A stretch of 64,000 bases of DNA from Paenibacillus sp. EZ-K15 (GTDB lineage: Bacteria; Bacillota; Bacilli; Paenibacillales; Paenibacillaceae). The notes under the pieces were generated by a model. That model was given only the letters and a program-made list of their open reading frames with translations. It searched no databases and had not been told where the DNA came from. Below, one piece after another: positions 27,510-36,293 of this stretch (the first letter of the stretch is position 1; every line of letters begins with the position of its first letter). Location: contig NZ_PDHM01000016.1 in NCBI RefSeq assembly GCF_002573715.1, positions 661,649 to 725,648 of the forward strand. The letters are read 5' to 3'. Both the position numbers and the translations under genes were made by a program.

Positions 27510-28628
27510 ATGGAGCGTGATATTTTGGGAAAATATGTGAAATCAATTACATCGCCAAAGAGATTTATCGTGGGGCACTATTTACTAAAGGAATTAGCTA
27601 CCTATACCGGTACTTATGGTGACCATGCGTATGTTATTTGCGATGAATTTATTTTGGATCGTGCGCGTAGGGAAGCCGGCAAATCTTTTGAAGAGGCCGG
27701 ACATCAAAGCGAATTTGTAAAATTCAACTATCAAATCACTCAAGATGAAATCGACAGACACCGCGAAGCGGTACAAAAATCAGGTGCCAATATCATAGTG
27801 GGTATTGGCGGCGGGAAAACATTGGATACAGCTAAGGCTACCGCATATTACACACATCTGCCTGTTGCGATTTTCCCGACTATTGCTTCAACAGATGCGC
27901 CGTGTACTGCACTTTCCGTCATTTACAATGCAGACGGTTCATTTGACCGTTACCTGTTTCTGCCGACAAATCCTGACATTGTGCTGGCAGATCCCAATAT
28001 TTTGGTAAGCGCACCGACACGGTTTTTTGTTGCGGGGATAGGGGATGCTCTTGCGACTTATTTTGAAGCGCGGGCATGTTATCAGAAAAATGGGGATAAT
28101 TTAGTGAATTTAAAGCCATCCCTAGCCGGATTAGGTATTGCAAAAATGTGCTATGACACCATTCTAGAATATGGCCTGCAGGCTAAAATCGCCGTAGATC
28201 AGAACGTCTCGACCCCGGCCGTTGAAAAAACAATTGAAGCCACGATTTATTTAAGCGGTGTTGGCGCCGAATCCGGCGGCTTGGCCGCTGCCCACGCAAT
28301 CCATAATGGAATGACGGCCGTTCCATCGCTGCATCATGCGCAGCATGGCGAAAAAGTGGTCTTTGGTTTATTAACGCAGCTTGTTCTCGAAAGTGCCCCA
28401 CGAGAGGAAATCGAAACGGTTATCCGTTTTATCAAGGATGTAGGGCTGCCGTTAACCTTAAAAGACCTAGGTCTGGATGAATTCAAAGAGGAGGAATGGC
28501 GAAAAGTAGCAGAAGATGCGTGTGCCGAAGGAGACACGATGGGCAATATGCCGCACCCGGTAACGCCTGAAGATGTATACCAGGCCATCATTGCTGCAAA
28601 TGCATTGGCAGAACATTATTATAATTAA
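27510..28628 (+). CDS. gldA: Glycerol dehydrogenase (NAD-dependent, iron/zinc alcohol dehydrogenase family)
   Basis: The 372-residue protein matches the GldA family, which oxidises glycerol to dihydroxyacetone with NAD. Visible motifs are the nucleotide-binding GANIIVGIGGGKTLDTAKA near residue 93, FPTIASTDAPCTALSVIY near 123, and the metal ligands in FFVAGIGDALATYFEARAC (Asp near 172), AHAIHNGM (His near 255) and HHAQHGEKVVFG (His near 272). ATG 27510 is the annotated start, but TTG 27525 with GGAG 10 bases before it (MGKYVKSITSPKRFIVG) fits the family N-terminus as well. It stands alone, after the IS remnant. Confidence 0.93.
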   Translation: MERDILGKYVKSITSPKRFIVGHYLLKELATYTGTYGDHAYVICDEFILDRARREAGKSFEEAGHQSEFVKFNYQITQDEIDRHREAVQKSGANIIVGIGGGKTLDTAKATAYYTHLPVAIFPTIASTDAPCTALSVIYNADGSFDRYLFLPTNPDIVLADPNILVSAPTRFFVAGIGDALATYFEARACYQKNGDNLVNLKPSLAGLGIAKMCYDTILEYGLQAKIAVDQNVSTPAVEKTIEATIYLSGVGAESGGLAAAHAIHNGMTAVPSLHHAQHGEKVVFGLLTQLVLESAPREEIETVIRFIKDVGLPLTLKDLGLDEFKEEEWRKVAEDACAEGDTMGNMPHPVTPEDVYQAIIAANALAEHYYN

Positions 28629-28659
28629 CAAGGCAGGAATCAGAGATAGTAAGCTAAAA

Positions 28660-28705
28660 TCATAACAGCCAGCCAGCCGGAATGAATCGGATGACTGGCT
28701 GTTTT
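28660..28705 (+). terminator. Intrinsic terminator of gldA
   Basis: AACAGCCAGCCA pairs with TGACTGGCTGTT across a loop and is followed by TT and an AT-rich run. Confidence 0.8.
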
Positions 28706-28802
28706 ATATTTACAATGTAAACTATGAAGATAGGAAATGAACCTTTTTTTCTCTGAGTTGTTAACTTAATATAGTAGAGTACTAGAAAGGTGGAGAGCCT
28801 GC

Positions 28803-28974
28803 TTGACGGACAGGGAGTTTTTTGAACGGTATAACAAAAACGTAAAATAGAACCTGTTACTATATGCTGCACAATGCGTCGGATGCCGAGGATGTATGTC
28901 AAGAAGTATTTATAAAGGCGTTAGCCTCCGGCTGGGAGCGGGTGGAATATCTCAAAACATGGCTGATGCGTTAG
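28803..28974 (+). pseudogene. Broken ECF sigma factor gene (N-terminal fragment with frameshift)
   Basis: From TTG 28803, with AAGGTGG upstream, the frame reads LTDREFFERYNKNV and then hits TAG at 28848. Moving one base on, the other frame reads RTCYYMLHNASDAEDVCQEV and continues FIKALASGWERVEYLKTWLM to a TAG at 28972. Together these form the region 2 start of an extracytoplasmic-function sigma factor (the DAEDVCQEVFIKAL motif is diagnostic). A one-base frameshift near 28846 and loss of everything after TWLMR make it non-functional. It lies between gldA and the XerS-type gene in a region with other remnants. Confidence 0.8.
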
Positions 28975-28995
28975 GATACTGGAATACCACACAAA

Positions 28996-29031
28996 ATAAT
29001 TACGTAAAATAATAATTTGACGAATAATTAT
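28996..29031. repeat. Imperfect inverted repeat upstream of xerS, candidate dif-like site
   Basis: ATAATTACGTAAAA is mirrored by TTTGACGAATAATTAT with an AT-rich centre. It lies 40 bases before the XerS-type recombinase gene. In streptococci the XerS target (difSL) lies immediately upstream of xerS, so the position is suggestive. It could instead be an operator of the recombinase gene. Confidence 0.4.
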
Positions 29032-29070
29032 AAATAAGTTACTCTGGAAACAAGGGGGGGTTGGCAATAA

Positions 29071-30156
29071 GTGGATAAAATTGCAAAGCTGCATTATATG
29101 AAACGCGTGGAAGCCAAGAGTGCTGAGCTCCCGTGGTACGTGACCGAATACATCGATGGCCGAAAACGCAAACTGTCGCATACGACGCTGCTGAACTACT
29201 GTCACGATTACCTCATCTTTTTTGATTGGCTTGTATCAGTTAAATCGAACATCCATGATCGCAAAAACATTGAAATGTCCGTACTCGAATCGCTGACCGT
29301 CCGTGAAGTCGAAAATTTTCTGTATTATTTGGAATATCAATTGGATAACAACAAATATACGATCAACCGGAAGTTGTCTGCATTAAAATCGCTGTTTGAT
29401 TATCTTCAAAACAAGGCCGAAACTACTGATCTTAAGCCATATATTCAGCGTAATGTCATGGCCAAAATCGACTTTAATCCAATTAAAGAAAGCCAGGAAA
29501 CGATCGCTTATCGAATTGAAGGCAAAATTTTGCGGGAAGACGATCTCGAGAAGTTCCGTCAGTTTGTGGCTCATGATTTTGGGGAACTCCATAAAACCAA
29601 TAAACGTTTACAGCGCTTTCATGAATTTAACCGGGAACGGGATACGGCGATCGTTTCGCTAATTCTCGGCTCCGGACTGCGTTTATCCGAAGTAGCGGGA
29701 ATTAACATCGAGGATTTGGATATGAACAAAGGCCTAGTGCGTGTGCTGCGTAAAGGCAATAAAGAACAATATGTATACTTTAGCCAGCAAGCATTGTTGG
29801 ACCTGGAGAGCTATTTGAAGATCCGTGAAGCTAGGTATAAACCGGAAAAATCGGAAAATTACCTGTTTATAGCAGCGCCGATCGGACGCAAAGGCCAAAG
29901 CCGGCGGTTGACGCCAAGGTCGATCGAAAAGCTGATTGAAAAATACGCTGCAGCGTTTGGTAAGCCGGCATTGACGGTGCATTCCTTGAGACACTCATTT
30001 GCAACACGTTATCATCGTGAGAACAACGACGTGCCGAAGCTGAAGAATCAGCTGGGACATTCGTCGATTCAGACAACGATGATTTACACGCATTTAACAG
30101 ATGAAGAGATGAGAAAAGCCGTCAATAATATGGATAAGATGAAATTATACGATTGA
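29071..30156 (+). CDS. Tyrosine recombinase, XerS-like
   Basis: The 361-residue protein begins at GTG 29071 after an AAGGGGGGG tract. Residues 1-150 are the SAM-like core-binding domain (TTLLNYCHDYLIFFDWLVS, TVREVENFLYYLEYQLDNN), and residues 165-361 are the catalytic domain. Catalytic residues are visible: Arg in LGSGLRLSEVAG near 210, Lys in VLRKGNKEQ, HSLRHSFATRYH near 310, His in LGHSSIQTT and Tyr in MIYTH near 344. The length and N-terminus (KLHYMKRVEAKSAELPWYVTEY) match XerS, a single-protein chromosome dimer resolvase known from streptococci and annotated in Bacilli. It could also be a mobile-element integrase; the neighbours are remnants and imported genes. Confidence 0.87.
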   Translation: MDKIAKLHYMKRVEAKSAELPWYVTEYIDGRKRKLSHTTLLNYCHDYLIFFDWLVSVKSNIHDRKNIEMSVLESLTVREVENFLYYLEYQLDNNKYTINRKLSALKSLFDYLQNKAETTDLKPYIQRNVMAKIDFNPIKESQETIAYRIEGKILREDDLEKFRQFVAHDFGELHKTNKRLQRFHEFNRERDTAIVSLILGSGLRLSEVAGINIEDLDMNKGLVRVLRKGNKEQYVYFSQQALLDLESYLKIREARYKPEKSENYLFIAAPIGRKGQSRRLTPRSIEKLIEKYAAAFGKPALTVHSLRHSFATRYHRENNDVPKLKNQLGHSSIQTTMIYTHLTDEEMRKAVNNMDKMKLYD

Positions 30157-30538
30157 TGATGCAAAAATGGCCGTTGCACGGTCGTTTCTTTAACACTTTT
30201 ACACAAAACTCGTATTTTGTACATATGTATCACGAACTCAGAGTAATGAAAATTTTGATTCTGCGTTCTAGTGTCATACACCATATAGCTCGATTTTCGT
30301 TCTGTTTTTTTATAAGTTCCCCTTTCTTGCAGTAAAAAAGCAATTCGGATTAAATCCGAATTGCTTTTTCTTTGAATACTGTGCTCCGGTATCGCCAACG
30401 GAAAGGCCAAGCGATGTCAAACCCTCTTCGATTGCCGGATTTATCATTCATCCTGGATTCCCGGCAACTCATAACGTTGTTACAAATTGCAATCCTAAAA
30501 CATCAGCTATTGTTCCGCGTTCTGGAAATATTTTTTAA
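30157..30538. other. Intergenic gap between convergent xerS and alaS-like genes
   Basis: It holds a weak hairpin at 30168-30192 (GGCCGT tgc ACGGTC) after xerS and a strong palindromic terminator at 30340-30364. Nothing coding is recognised in the remainder. Confidence 0.5.
30340..30364. terminator. Bidirectional intrinsic terminator
   Basis: GCAATTCGGATT pairs perfectly with AATCCGAATTGC across a single base. A-runs precede and T-runs follow it, so it can act for both the XerS-type gene and the minus-strand alanyl-tRNA synthetase. Confidence 0.85.
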
Positions 30539-32401
30539 TTACTCCTTTAAAATCACTCCTTTAATCCTTCTAACTCCAGCAGCAGAAGATTGTTCTTTTT
30601 TAATACTGAACTTTCCTAAGTTTGTTGTATCTTCTACATGAGGTCCTCCACATACTTCTCGACTCCAAACTTTCCCTTCGTTATCTTTGATTGTATACAC
30701 CTTAACGATATCCGGATATTTATCCCAAAAATTCCCTTCAACATTACTTTCTTTCGCTTCATTTTTAGGCATCTCTGAAATATAGGTAACTGCTTTTGAT
30801 GAAATCGCATCATTCACATACTTTTCCACCTCAGCTATTTGCTCTGGCGTAAGTTTTTCATCATGGTTGAAGTCAAACCGTAATCGTTCTGAAGTAATAT
30901 TACTTCCTTGTTGATGAACATGATCACCTAAAACTTCCCTTAAACCAGCAAGTAATAAATGAGATACCGTGTGCAGCGCTGTTGTTTCTGTTGAATGTTC
31001 AGCTAATCCACCTTTAAATTTACCCGCAGAAGCAGTTCTGCTCTTTTCAGCATGTTTCTTTGCCGCCTCTATATAAGACGCCTTGTCTTCCATGCTATAT
31101 CCACTTTCAGTTAGAAACTCTTCCGTCAACTCCAAGGGAAACCCATATGTTTCGTAAAAATAAAAGGCATCTGCACCTGTAACTTTACCCTTATTCTTAA
31201 GATGTTTTTGTATTTCAAATTCTCCTTGCTGTAAAGTTCTATAGAAAAGATTTTCTTCCTTATTTACTATTTCGATAACTTTCTTTTTATTACCGATCAA
31301 ATCTTCATAAGCTGTTGCTTCATCTATATAAACTTCAGACAACTCACCCACAAAACTTCCTTGTATACCTATTTTTTTACCAGCACGAATCGCCCTTCTT
31401 AATAACCTTCTTGTTATATACCCTGCATCACTATTAGCTGGCTCCGCACCATCATTAATTAGAAAAGTAGCCGCTCTCACATGATCAAGTATGATTCTAA
31501 ACGACTTTAAATCGTCAGTATATGGTTTACCACTTAACTCCATCAATTTTTTCTTGGGATTAAGGAAGAAAGCCGTATTATAAATATCCTTGTCACCATT
31601 AAGGGCTGTTGCAACCCTTTCTAATCCGCCTCCATAATCAATATTGGGATTTTGCATTTTTACAAATCCTGTCTCTTCTTTTTTGTAACACATAAATACG
31701 TTGTTCCCGATTTCTAAAAACCTCTCGCTTACAGAAGCAGGATGATCCAGTGAATCACCGCCTGGTTCAAGATCATAGAACATTTCACTATCAGGCCCAC
31801 CCGGTTCACCAACAGGCATATCCAATGGACTTCCGGCTCGACTCCACCAATTTTCTTTTTCATCGTATAAGAATATTCTTCCACCTCTAGATGCCCCATA
31901 TTGATAGGGATCATCTTCAATGATAGGTTCTATACCAACTGATTTAAATTTTTCTGACCAGATTTGAATGGCTTCCGTATCTTTCTGTATATTCAAATCA
32001 TCACTTCCTATAAAAGCACTGATATACAGCCTGCCAGGATCAATTCCTAATTCGATAATATGCCAATTCCAAATGGCATCGATTTGCTTTTTCTTATAGT
32101 TATTTTCATTTGCTTTAAACTCCCATCGACCTATCATTTCAAAAAATGTCAGATGCGACGTATCTCCTACTTCATCAATATCCACTGTTCTTAAACACTT
32201 CTGAATATTAGCAATCTCATTACCTATCGGATGCTTTTCCCCCAATAAATATGGAACCATAGGTTGCATTCCACTTCCTGTAAACAACGTTGAGGGATCA
32301 TTTTCTGGTAACAAGCTGGAAGAGGGCACTTGGCTAGCCCCTATTCCTTTCATAAAATCAATATATGATTTTCTTAACTCATCTGGTGTCATTTTCACCA
32401 T
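30539..32401 (-). CDS. Short alanyl-tRNA synthetase lacking the C-terminal oligomerisation domain
   Basis: I take ATG 32401 as start since GGAGGT lies seven bases before it; an in-frame ATG at 32416 overlaps that site. The 620-residue product has the class II catalytic core (GSGMQPMVPYLLGE, KCLRTVDIDEVGDTSHLTFFEMIGRWEF, RSGDPLDMP-like SRAGSPLDMPVGEPGGPD, NIDYGGGLERVA), then an editing domain with HTVSH near residue 475 and CGGPH near 590. The usual DHHA1/C-Ala part of full-length AlaRS (about 870 residues) is absent by design: the frame ends cleanly after the editing domain. Short forms like this occur in some clostridia and candidate phyla. The AT-rich codons differ from neighbours. A T-box leader controls it. 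It is probably a second, accessory AlaRS. Confidence 0.88.
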   Translation of the reverse strand: MVKMTPDELRKSYIDFMKGIGASQVPSSSLLPENDPSTLFTGSGMQPMVPYLLGEKHPIGNEIANIQKCLRTVDIDEVGDTSHLTFFEMIGRWEFKANENNYKKKQIDAIWNWHIIELGIDPGRLYISAFIGSDDLNIQKDTEAIQIWSEKFKSVGIEPIIEDDPYQYGASRGGRIFLYDEKENWWSRAGSPLDMPVGEPGGPDSEMFYDLEPGGDSLDHPASVSERFLEIGNNVFMCYKKEETGFVKMQNPNIDYGGGLERVATALNGDKDIYNTAFFLNPKKKLMELSGKPYTDDLKSFRIILDHVRAATFLINDGAEPANSDAGYITRRLLRRAIRAGKKIGIQGSFVGELSEVYIDEATAYEDLIGNKKKVIEIVNKEENLFYRTLQQGEFEIQKHLKNKGKVTGADAFYFYETYGFPLELTEEFLTESGYSMEDKASYIEAAKKHAEKSRTASAGKFKGGLAEHSTETTALHTVSHLLLAGLREVLGDHVHQQGSNITSERLRFDFNHDEKLTPEQIAEVEKYVNDAISSKAVTYISEMPKNEAKESNVEGNFWDKYPDIVKVYTIKDNEGKVWSREVCGGPHVEDTTNLGKFSIKKEQSSAAGVRRIKGVILKE

Positions 32402-32485
32402 GCTCAATACCTCCATTTCAATTATTATTTATTCTCGGAAAATTATTTTGCAAATAATCAAACGAGAAGAAATAAAACAAAAAAA

Positions 32486-32765
32486 GCCCTGAGCTGACAT
32501 ATTTCTTGTCAACTTAGGGCGAACTATTATGTCCGTGTTACCACCTAATTTCAGATTTCTCTGCACTCTATCAATACGGGATATCTCAGATATTGTTTCC
32601 TGAATAACGGTGGAACTCCGTTGAAGCCTACTAAGATTCCTCTGTTCGGTTCACAGCTCCGAGACTGCTTCACTATTAGATCAATGAAGATTCGCACCAA
32701 CCATCTTCTCTCTGTGAGATCCCTAATACCTACTATTTCTCATCATAGCCTTTTCGTTTTAAGTT
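32486..32765 (-). promoter_or_regulatory. T-box riboswitch leader of the alanyl-tRNA synthetase gene
   Basis: On the minus strand the leader runs from about 32765. The conserved T-box core reads AGGTGGTAACACGG (32531-32545 region), pairing partner of the tRNA acceptor end. It is followed by a terminator hairpin (32486-32520, GCCCTAAGTTGAC-type stem) and a T-run. A stem I with GGAGCTGTGAACC places a GCT alanine codon at 32655-32657 in a likely specifier position. Uncharged tRNA-Ala should stabilise the antiterminator and switch on the gene. The specifier assignment is by eye. Confidence 0.88.
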
Positions 32766-32771
32766 TAACCA

Positions 32772-32800
32772 ATGGTATCACACTCAACTTGCTCCGTCAA
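32772..32800 (-). promoter_or_regulatory. Candidate promoter of the T-box transcript
   Basis: On the minus strand TTGACG (32795-32800) and TACCAT (32772-32777) are 17 bases apart and lie just before the leader. Confidence 0.55.
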
Positions 32801-32930
32801 TTAACATTTTTGTTAAATTCTGAAAAGGGTAGAAATTAGTTAATCTGCCCTTATCTGTGAAGGTTATTGCTTGTTAAAGAGATCTCCATCCCCCAATTAT
32901 AAGCAAGGGCTACAAGAAATCAATGTAGTA

Positions 32931-32965
32931 AAAAGACACTGATATTCTATTCATCAGTGTCTTTT
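32931..32965. terminator. Bidirectional terminator after the ABC-F gene
   Basis: AAAAGACACTGAT pairs perfectly with ATCAGTGTCTTTT across a nine-base loop. It lies downstream of the minus-strand ABC-F gene, upstream of the T-box promoter. Confidence 0.85.
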
Positions 32966-33077
32966 AATTCACCAGCATCATGTTTCATCGTTGAACTCAG
33001 ACTACATCACTTTAGCCCTATTCGCTGCTGTAACTGACTTCACTTTCTTGTAATCATTTCAATCAGAAAGTTGTAAT

Positions 33078-34817
33078 TTAAAGCAACTTAATTAGCTCTT
33101 CTAGCTCATCAACCAATACTTTTGCAAATTCAAAATTAGTATCTTTTAAAGCCAATTCTATTTTCATTTCAACTGCTTTTTTGTTTTGTTCCGCTTCTAA
33201 ATAGTCTTTATCAAAGTGACTAGCATAAATCATCTGTTTGAATTTTTTCATAGTCATTTTTCTAATCGTCTTATTGTCAATGATTAATACATAATCCATA
33301 CCATTTACAACAGAATAGAAATCATGAGATATCATGAGAATTGCACCTTTATAGTCTTCAATGGCTTTTTCCAGTGCAATTTGTGAATATGTGTCTAAAT
33401 GGCTTGTCGGTTCATCAAGAAGCAATATGTTTGCATTACTAGCAGAAACTTTAGCCAATTGAAGTGTGTTTTTTTCTCCACCAGATAGTGATTCAATCTT
33501 TTGATTAACGATTTCGCCTTCAAATCCATAGTTTGAAATATACGATCTAACTTCATCATAAGTTTTAAACCCGGCATCGATGAATTCCTCTAGTATTGTG
33601 TTAGAATCCTTTAGCATTTCGCCTTGATTCTGAGATAAATAAGCCATTTTAACATCATCATTTATTTCAATGGAATCATGATTATTGTTGAAGATATCTC
33701 GGAGTAAAGTCGTTTTCCCTGTACCGTTTGGACCAATAATGGCTACTTTATCCGTAGATTTTATCTCAAAGTTCACATTCTCTAACAGCAGTTCATCAAA
33801 GGCAACACTATAATTATTGACTTTTACAACAATGCTGTCTTCAATTTCTTTCTCAATACCGAAACTGATATTCGGTTGCTTAATATCAACAAATGGTGCC
33901 TTAATTCTACGAGCTTCCAATCTCTCTTGAAATCTAACTCTAGCTTTTAACGCTCTACCTCTAGATGCATCTGAATTAATAGTTGCGATAGCTCTAAGAT
34001 TATCAATAATGTTATCGTATCTTTCAATTTCTTCAGCTTCAGCGACTGCGATTTCTTGCAACTCCATTTTTGTCTGAAGTAATGAGAAATTATACTCAAT
34101 ATATCGCCCATCAAACTCTTGGATCTCTGTGTTTTCAAGGTGAATAATTTTGTTGAAACAATGATTCAATAGATATCGATTGTGCGTAACAACTAGCAGT
34201 ATGCCTTTGTGAGTATTAATAAGTTTTTTAAGCGCATTTAGGTTCTCAAAATCTAAAAACACATCCGGTTCGTCCATGATCATTAAGTCTGGACTATTAA
34301 GCATTTCCTTCATTACTTGAATAAGTTTGAATTCCCCGCCGCTCAGGTCGGATACCCTAACATCTTTTAGCTTCAAAAGGTTTGCTAGATTTAGCTTCTT
34401 ATTAATGTTACTTTCAAAATTATCTCCGCCCATTGCATCAAATGCGTCTAAAGCGAATTGATACTTTTCGAGTAACGGCTCAATATCCGATGATGTTTCC
34501 ATTTCATTACAAATAGATGTTATTTCATTTTGTAGCTTAATAAATTCTTCTCCGATATATTCAAAAACAGTTGTTTCTTTAGTTCTGTCTAGTTGGGAGA
34601 ACTGACTTACATATCCAATTTTGCAGGTTGGATCTATCTCTAACTTGCCTTCGAACAAATATCTTTCTGGATCCATCAATATATCGATCAGTGTACTTTT
34701 ACCACTGCCACTTGTTCCAATAAAAGCGCAATGCTGTGACTCTTCTAACGTAAATGAAATGTCTTTATATAGTTCTTTTTGTGGAAATGAGAAGGATAAG
34801 TTTTCAACTTTTATCAT
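33078..34817 (-). CDS. ABC-F family ATPase (putative ribosome-protection or translation factor)
   Basis: The 579-residue protein has two ATPase domains in one chain and no membrane segments, the ABC-F pattern. Domain 1 has Walker A GTSGSGKST near residue 35, signature LSGGE near 160 and Walker B LMIMDEPD; domain 2 has GPNGTGKTT near 355, LSGGEKN and LLLDEPTSHLD. Between them is a charged linker (residues 230-300, MELQEIAVAEAEEIERYDNI), the segment that reaches into the ribosome in this family. The first Walker B continues VFLDFEN instead of the usual TNHLD, as in antibiotic-resistance ABC-F proteins. It is AT-rich like the adjacent AlaRS gene. Resistance to a ribosome-targeting drug is possible but not shown. 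Confidence 0.88.
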   Translation of the reverse strand: MIKVENLSFSFPQKELYKDISFTLEESQHCAFIGTSGSGKSTLIDILMDPERYLFEGKLEIDPTCKIGYVSQFSQLDRTKETTVFEYIGEEFIKLQNEITSICNEMETSSDIEPLLEKYQFALDAFDAMGGDNFESNINKKLNLANLLKLKDVRVSDLSGGEFKLIQVMKEMLNSPDLMIMDEPDVFLDFENLNALKKLINTHKGILLVVTHNRYLLNHCFNKIIHLENTEIQEFDGRYIEYNFSLLQTKMELQEIAVAEAEEIERYDNIIDNLRAIATINSDASRGRALKARVRFQERLEARRIKAPFVDIKQPNISFGIEKEIEDSIVVKVNNYSVAFDELLLENVNFEIKSTDKVAIIGPNGTGKTTLLRDIFNNNHDSIEINDDVKMAYLSQNQGEMLKDSNTILEEFIDAGFKTYDEVRSYISNYGFEGEIVNQKIESLSGGEKNTLQLAKVSASNANILLLDEPTSHLDTYSQIALEKAIEDYKGAILMISHDFYSVVNGMDYVLIIDNKTIRKMTMKKFKQMIYASHFDKDYLEAEQNKKAVEMKIELALKDTNFEFAKVLVDELEELIKLL

Positions 34818-35249
34818 AGTAGTGCCTTTCTTTATAACTAAAATGGTGACTATTTATTAAATGTATTGTCGAACACAGACTTTTAGAGTAACACTCTTTA
34901 CTACCAAGTACAATTCATTTTTACCCCTTACTCTCACTTCGATATTCTAATACTTACTTTAGAATGGTGGTTTGTTGGCCGTTTATCCATCCCATGAAAA
35001 TACATCAAACAAATCATGACAATGATCCACCCTACGCATCATGTTCTTGTCCCCCGACATTATTAATGAACAGATTGAAAAACATAGGGATAAATTTAAT
35101 AAAATAGAGCTAAAAAAGAAGACATCCTTCCTAAATGTGGTTGAATGTCTTCTTTGTTCTTCAGTGCCCTCTCCTATAGATTGAAGCTTTTTGCAATGGT
35201 ATGGAGCCGAGCTTAACCAGTTGAGAACCCTGCAGCTCCCTTCGGATCG
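34818..35249. other. Intergenic region upstream of the ABC-F gene
   Basis: It should hold the ABC-F promoter and leader, but I see no attenuator or leader peptide. At 35041-35051 there is a solitary ATGTTCTTGTC motif, also seen near hairpins at 46423 and 49691. A terminator lies at 35123-35157. Otherwise nothing is recognised. Confidence 0.5.
35123..35157. terminator. Terminator after the aldose 1-epimerase gene
   Basis: AAGAAGACAT pairs with ATGTCTTCTT across a loop, with A-runs before and T-runs after it. It lies downstream of the minus-strand gene at 35250. Confidence 0.75.
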
Positions 35250-36125
35250 TCAGTTGATTTCTATGGTCAGGGAGCTTGTGAAATTCGCCCCCGGCTTCAG
35301 GGTGATTATTCCCTCCTTAGCTTGAAGTTCACCTTCGAAGACATCCATATCCGCTACTCCTTGCCAAGGCTCGATGCATATGAAGGGAGCGTTCAAAGGC
35401 TGCCAGATGCCGAGGTCGGGAAAACCCTTATAGGTGACAACTACGCTTTTGGCGGTGTGCTTGCTTCTAAGCGAAATCTGCCGAGAGCTCACATTTCGGA
35501 AAATCAATGCGCCTTCGGCGAACATTTCATGGGATAACGGCAGGATGGTCTCTTGTTTCAGAACGGGCTCCGATTTGCCGCTGATCAGCAGGCCGTCTGA
35601 ATTCAAGAACAACCTTTCAAGGTTTTCCGATTCAGCGAACTCCAGATAGTAATCGCTCAGGCTACCGTTGTCATCAAGCGGACAATTGAACGCCGGGTGG
35701 GTCCCGAGCTGGAAGGAGATATCCTGATCATCGCTATTTTCCACCCGGTAACTAAGTTCCAGTGTGCTTACATTCAGTTTATATGTAATATATAGGTTGA
35801 ATTTATAAGGATAACTGGCCAGGGTTTTCTCATTATAAGAGAGGCGGTAAACCGCGTGGGTGTCGCTTTCTTGGACCAGCGTAAATTCACTGCGTCTGGC
35901 GAATCCGTGATTGCCGATCTTATAGGCTTTACCGTCCACCTTAATCTCTCCGTTCCGGGCCGCACCAATAATGGGAAACAGCACCGGAGAACGGCCTGTC
36001 CAATACGTGGCGTCACCGCTCCAGATGTATTCAGCTTCCGGATCCAGCTTTCTGAAGCTGATCAGTTCCGCCCCAAGGGTATTAATCTCAGCTTCCGCCG
36101 AGCTGCTGCGCAAAATTTTATTCAT
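35250..36125 (-). CDS. Aldose 1-epimerase (galactose mutarotase family, LacX-like)
   Basis: The 291-residue protein has the mutarotase beta-sandwich. Catalytic candidates are His in LGTHPAFNCP near residue 148 and Glu in FICIEPWQG near 245; WTGRSPVLFPIIG and NHGFARRSEF carry substrate-contact Arg and His residues. The family interconverts alpha and beta anomers of sugars such as glucose and galactose in the cytoplasm. The shorter LacX-like branch is implied by the length (full-size GalM is about 340). GGGGGAG lies before the start. It stands alone. Confidence 0.92.
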   Translation of the reverse strand: MNKILRSSSAEAEINTLGAELISFRKLDPEAEYIWSGDATYWTGRSPVLFPIIGAARNGEIKVDGKAYKIGNHGFARRSEFTLVQESDTHAVYRLSYNEKTLASYPYKFNLYITYKLNVSTLELSYRVENSDDQDISFQLGTHPAFNCPLDDNGSLSDYYLEFAESENLERLFLNSDGLLISGKSEPVLKQETILPLSHEMFAEGALIFRNVSSRQISLRSKHTAKSVVVTYKGFPDLGIWQPLNAPFICIEPWQGVADMDVFEGELQAKEGIITLKPGANFTSSLTIEIN

Positions 36126-36240
36126 TGTTGTACTCCCCCTTCATACTTATAGTCCAGATACCCATATTATATCAAAGTTCTTGAGGGAGTTGAGAAAACG
36201 ACAGTCAATTCAATAGGGGGTGACGGTTTTCGATAAAAAC

Positions 36241-36281
36241 AAAGCCCATTGATCGGGCTTGAATCCTGATCATTGGGCTTT
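36241..36281. terminator. Terminator of the cyd operon
   Basis: AAAGCCCATTGATC pairs with GATCATTGGGCTTT, with a loop between. It lies just after cydC on the minus strand and can act in both directions. Confidence 0.8.
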
Positions 36282-36293
36282 CTACTTGTTACG

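Noticed and set aside
29012..29050. TTGACG near 29017 as -35 of the XerS-type gene
   Set aside because: No -10 sequence at the correct distance, and the bases are part of the inverted repeat.
36126..36240. Promoter for the aldose 1-epimerase gene around 36165
   Set aside because: A TATAAT is present on the minus strand but no acceptable -35 element at 16-18 bases, so I do not call it.
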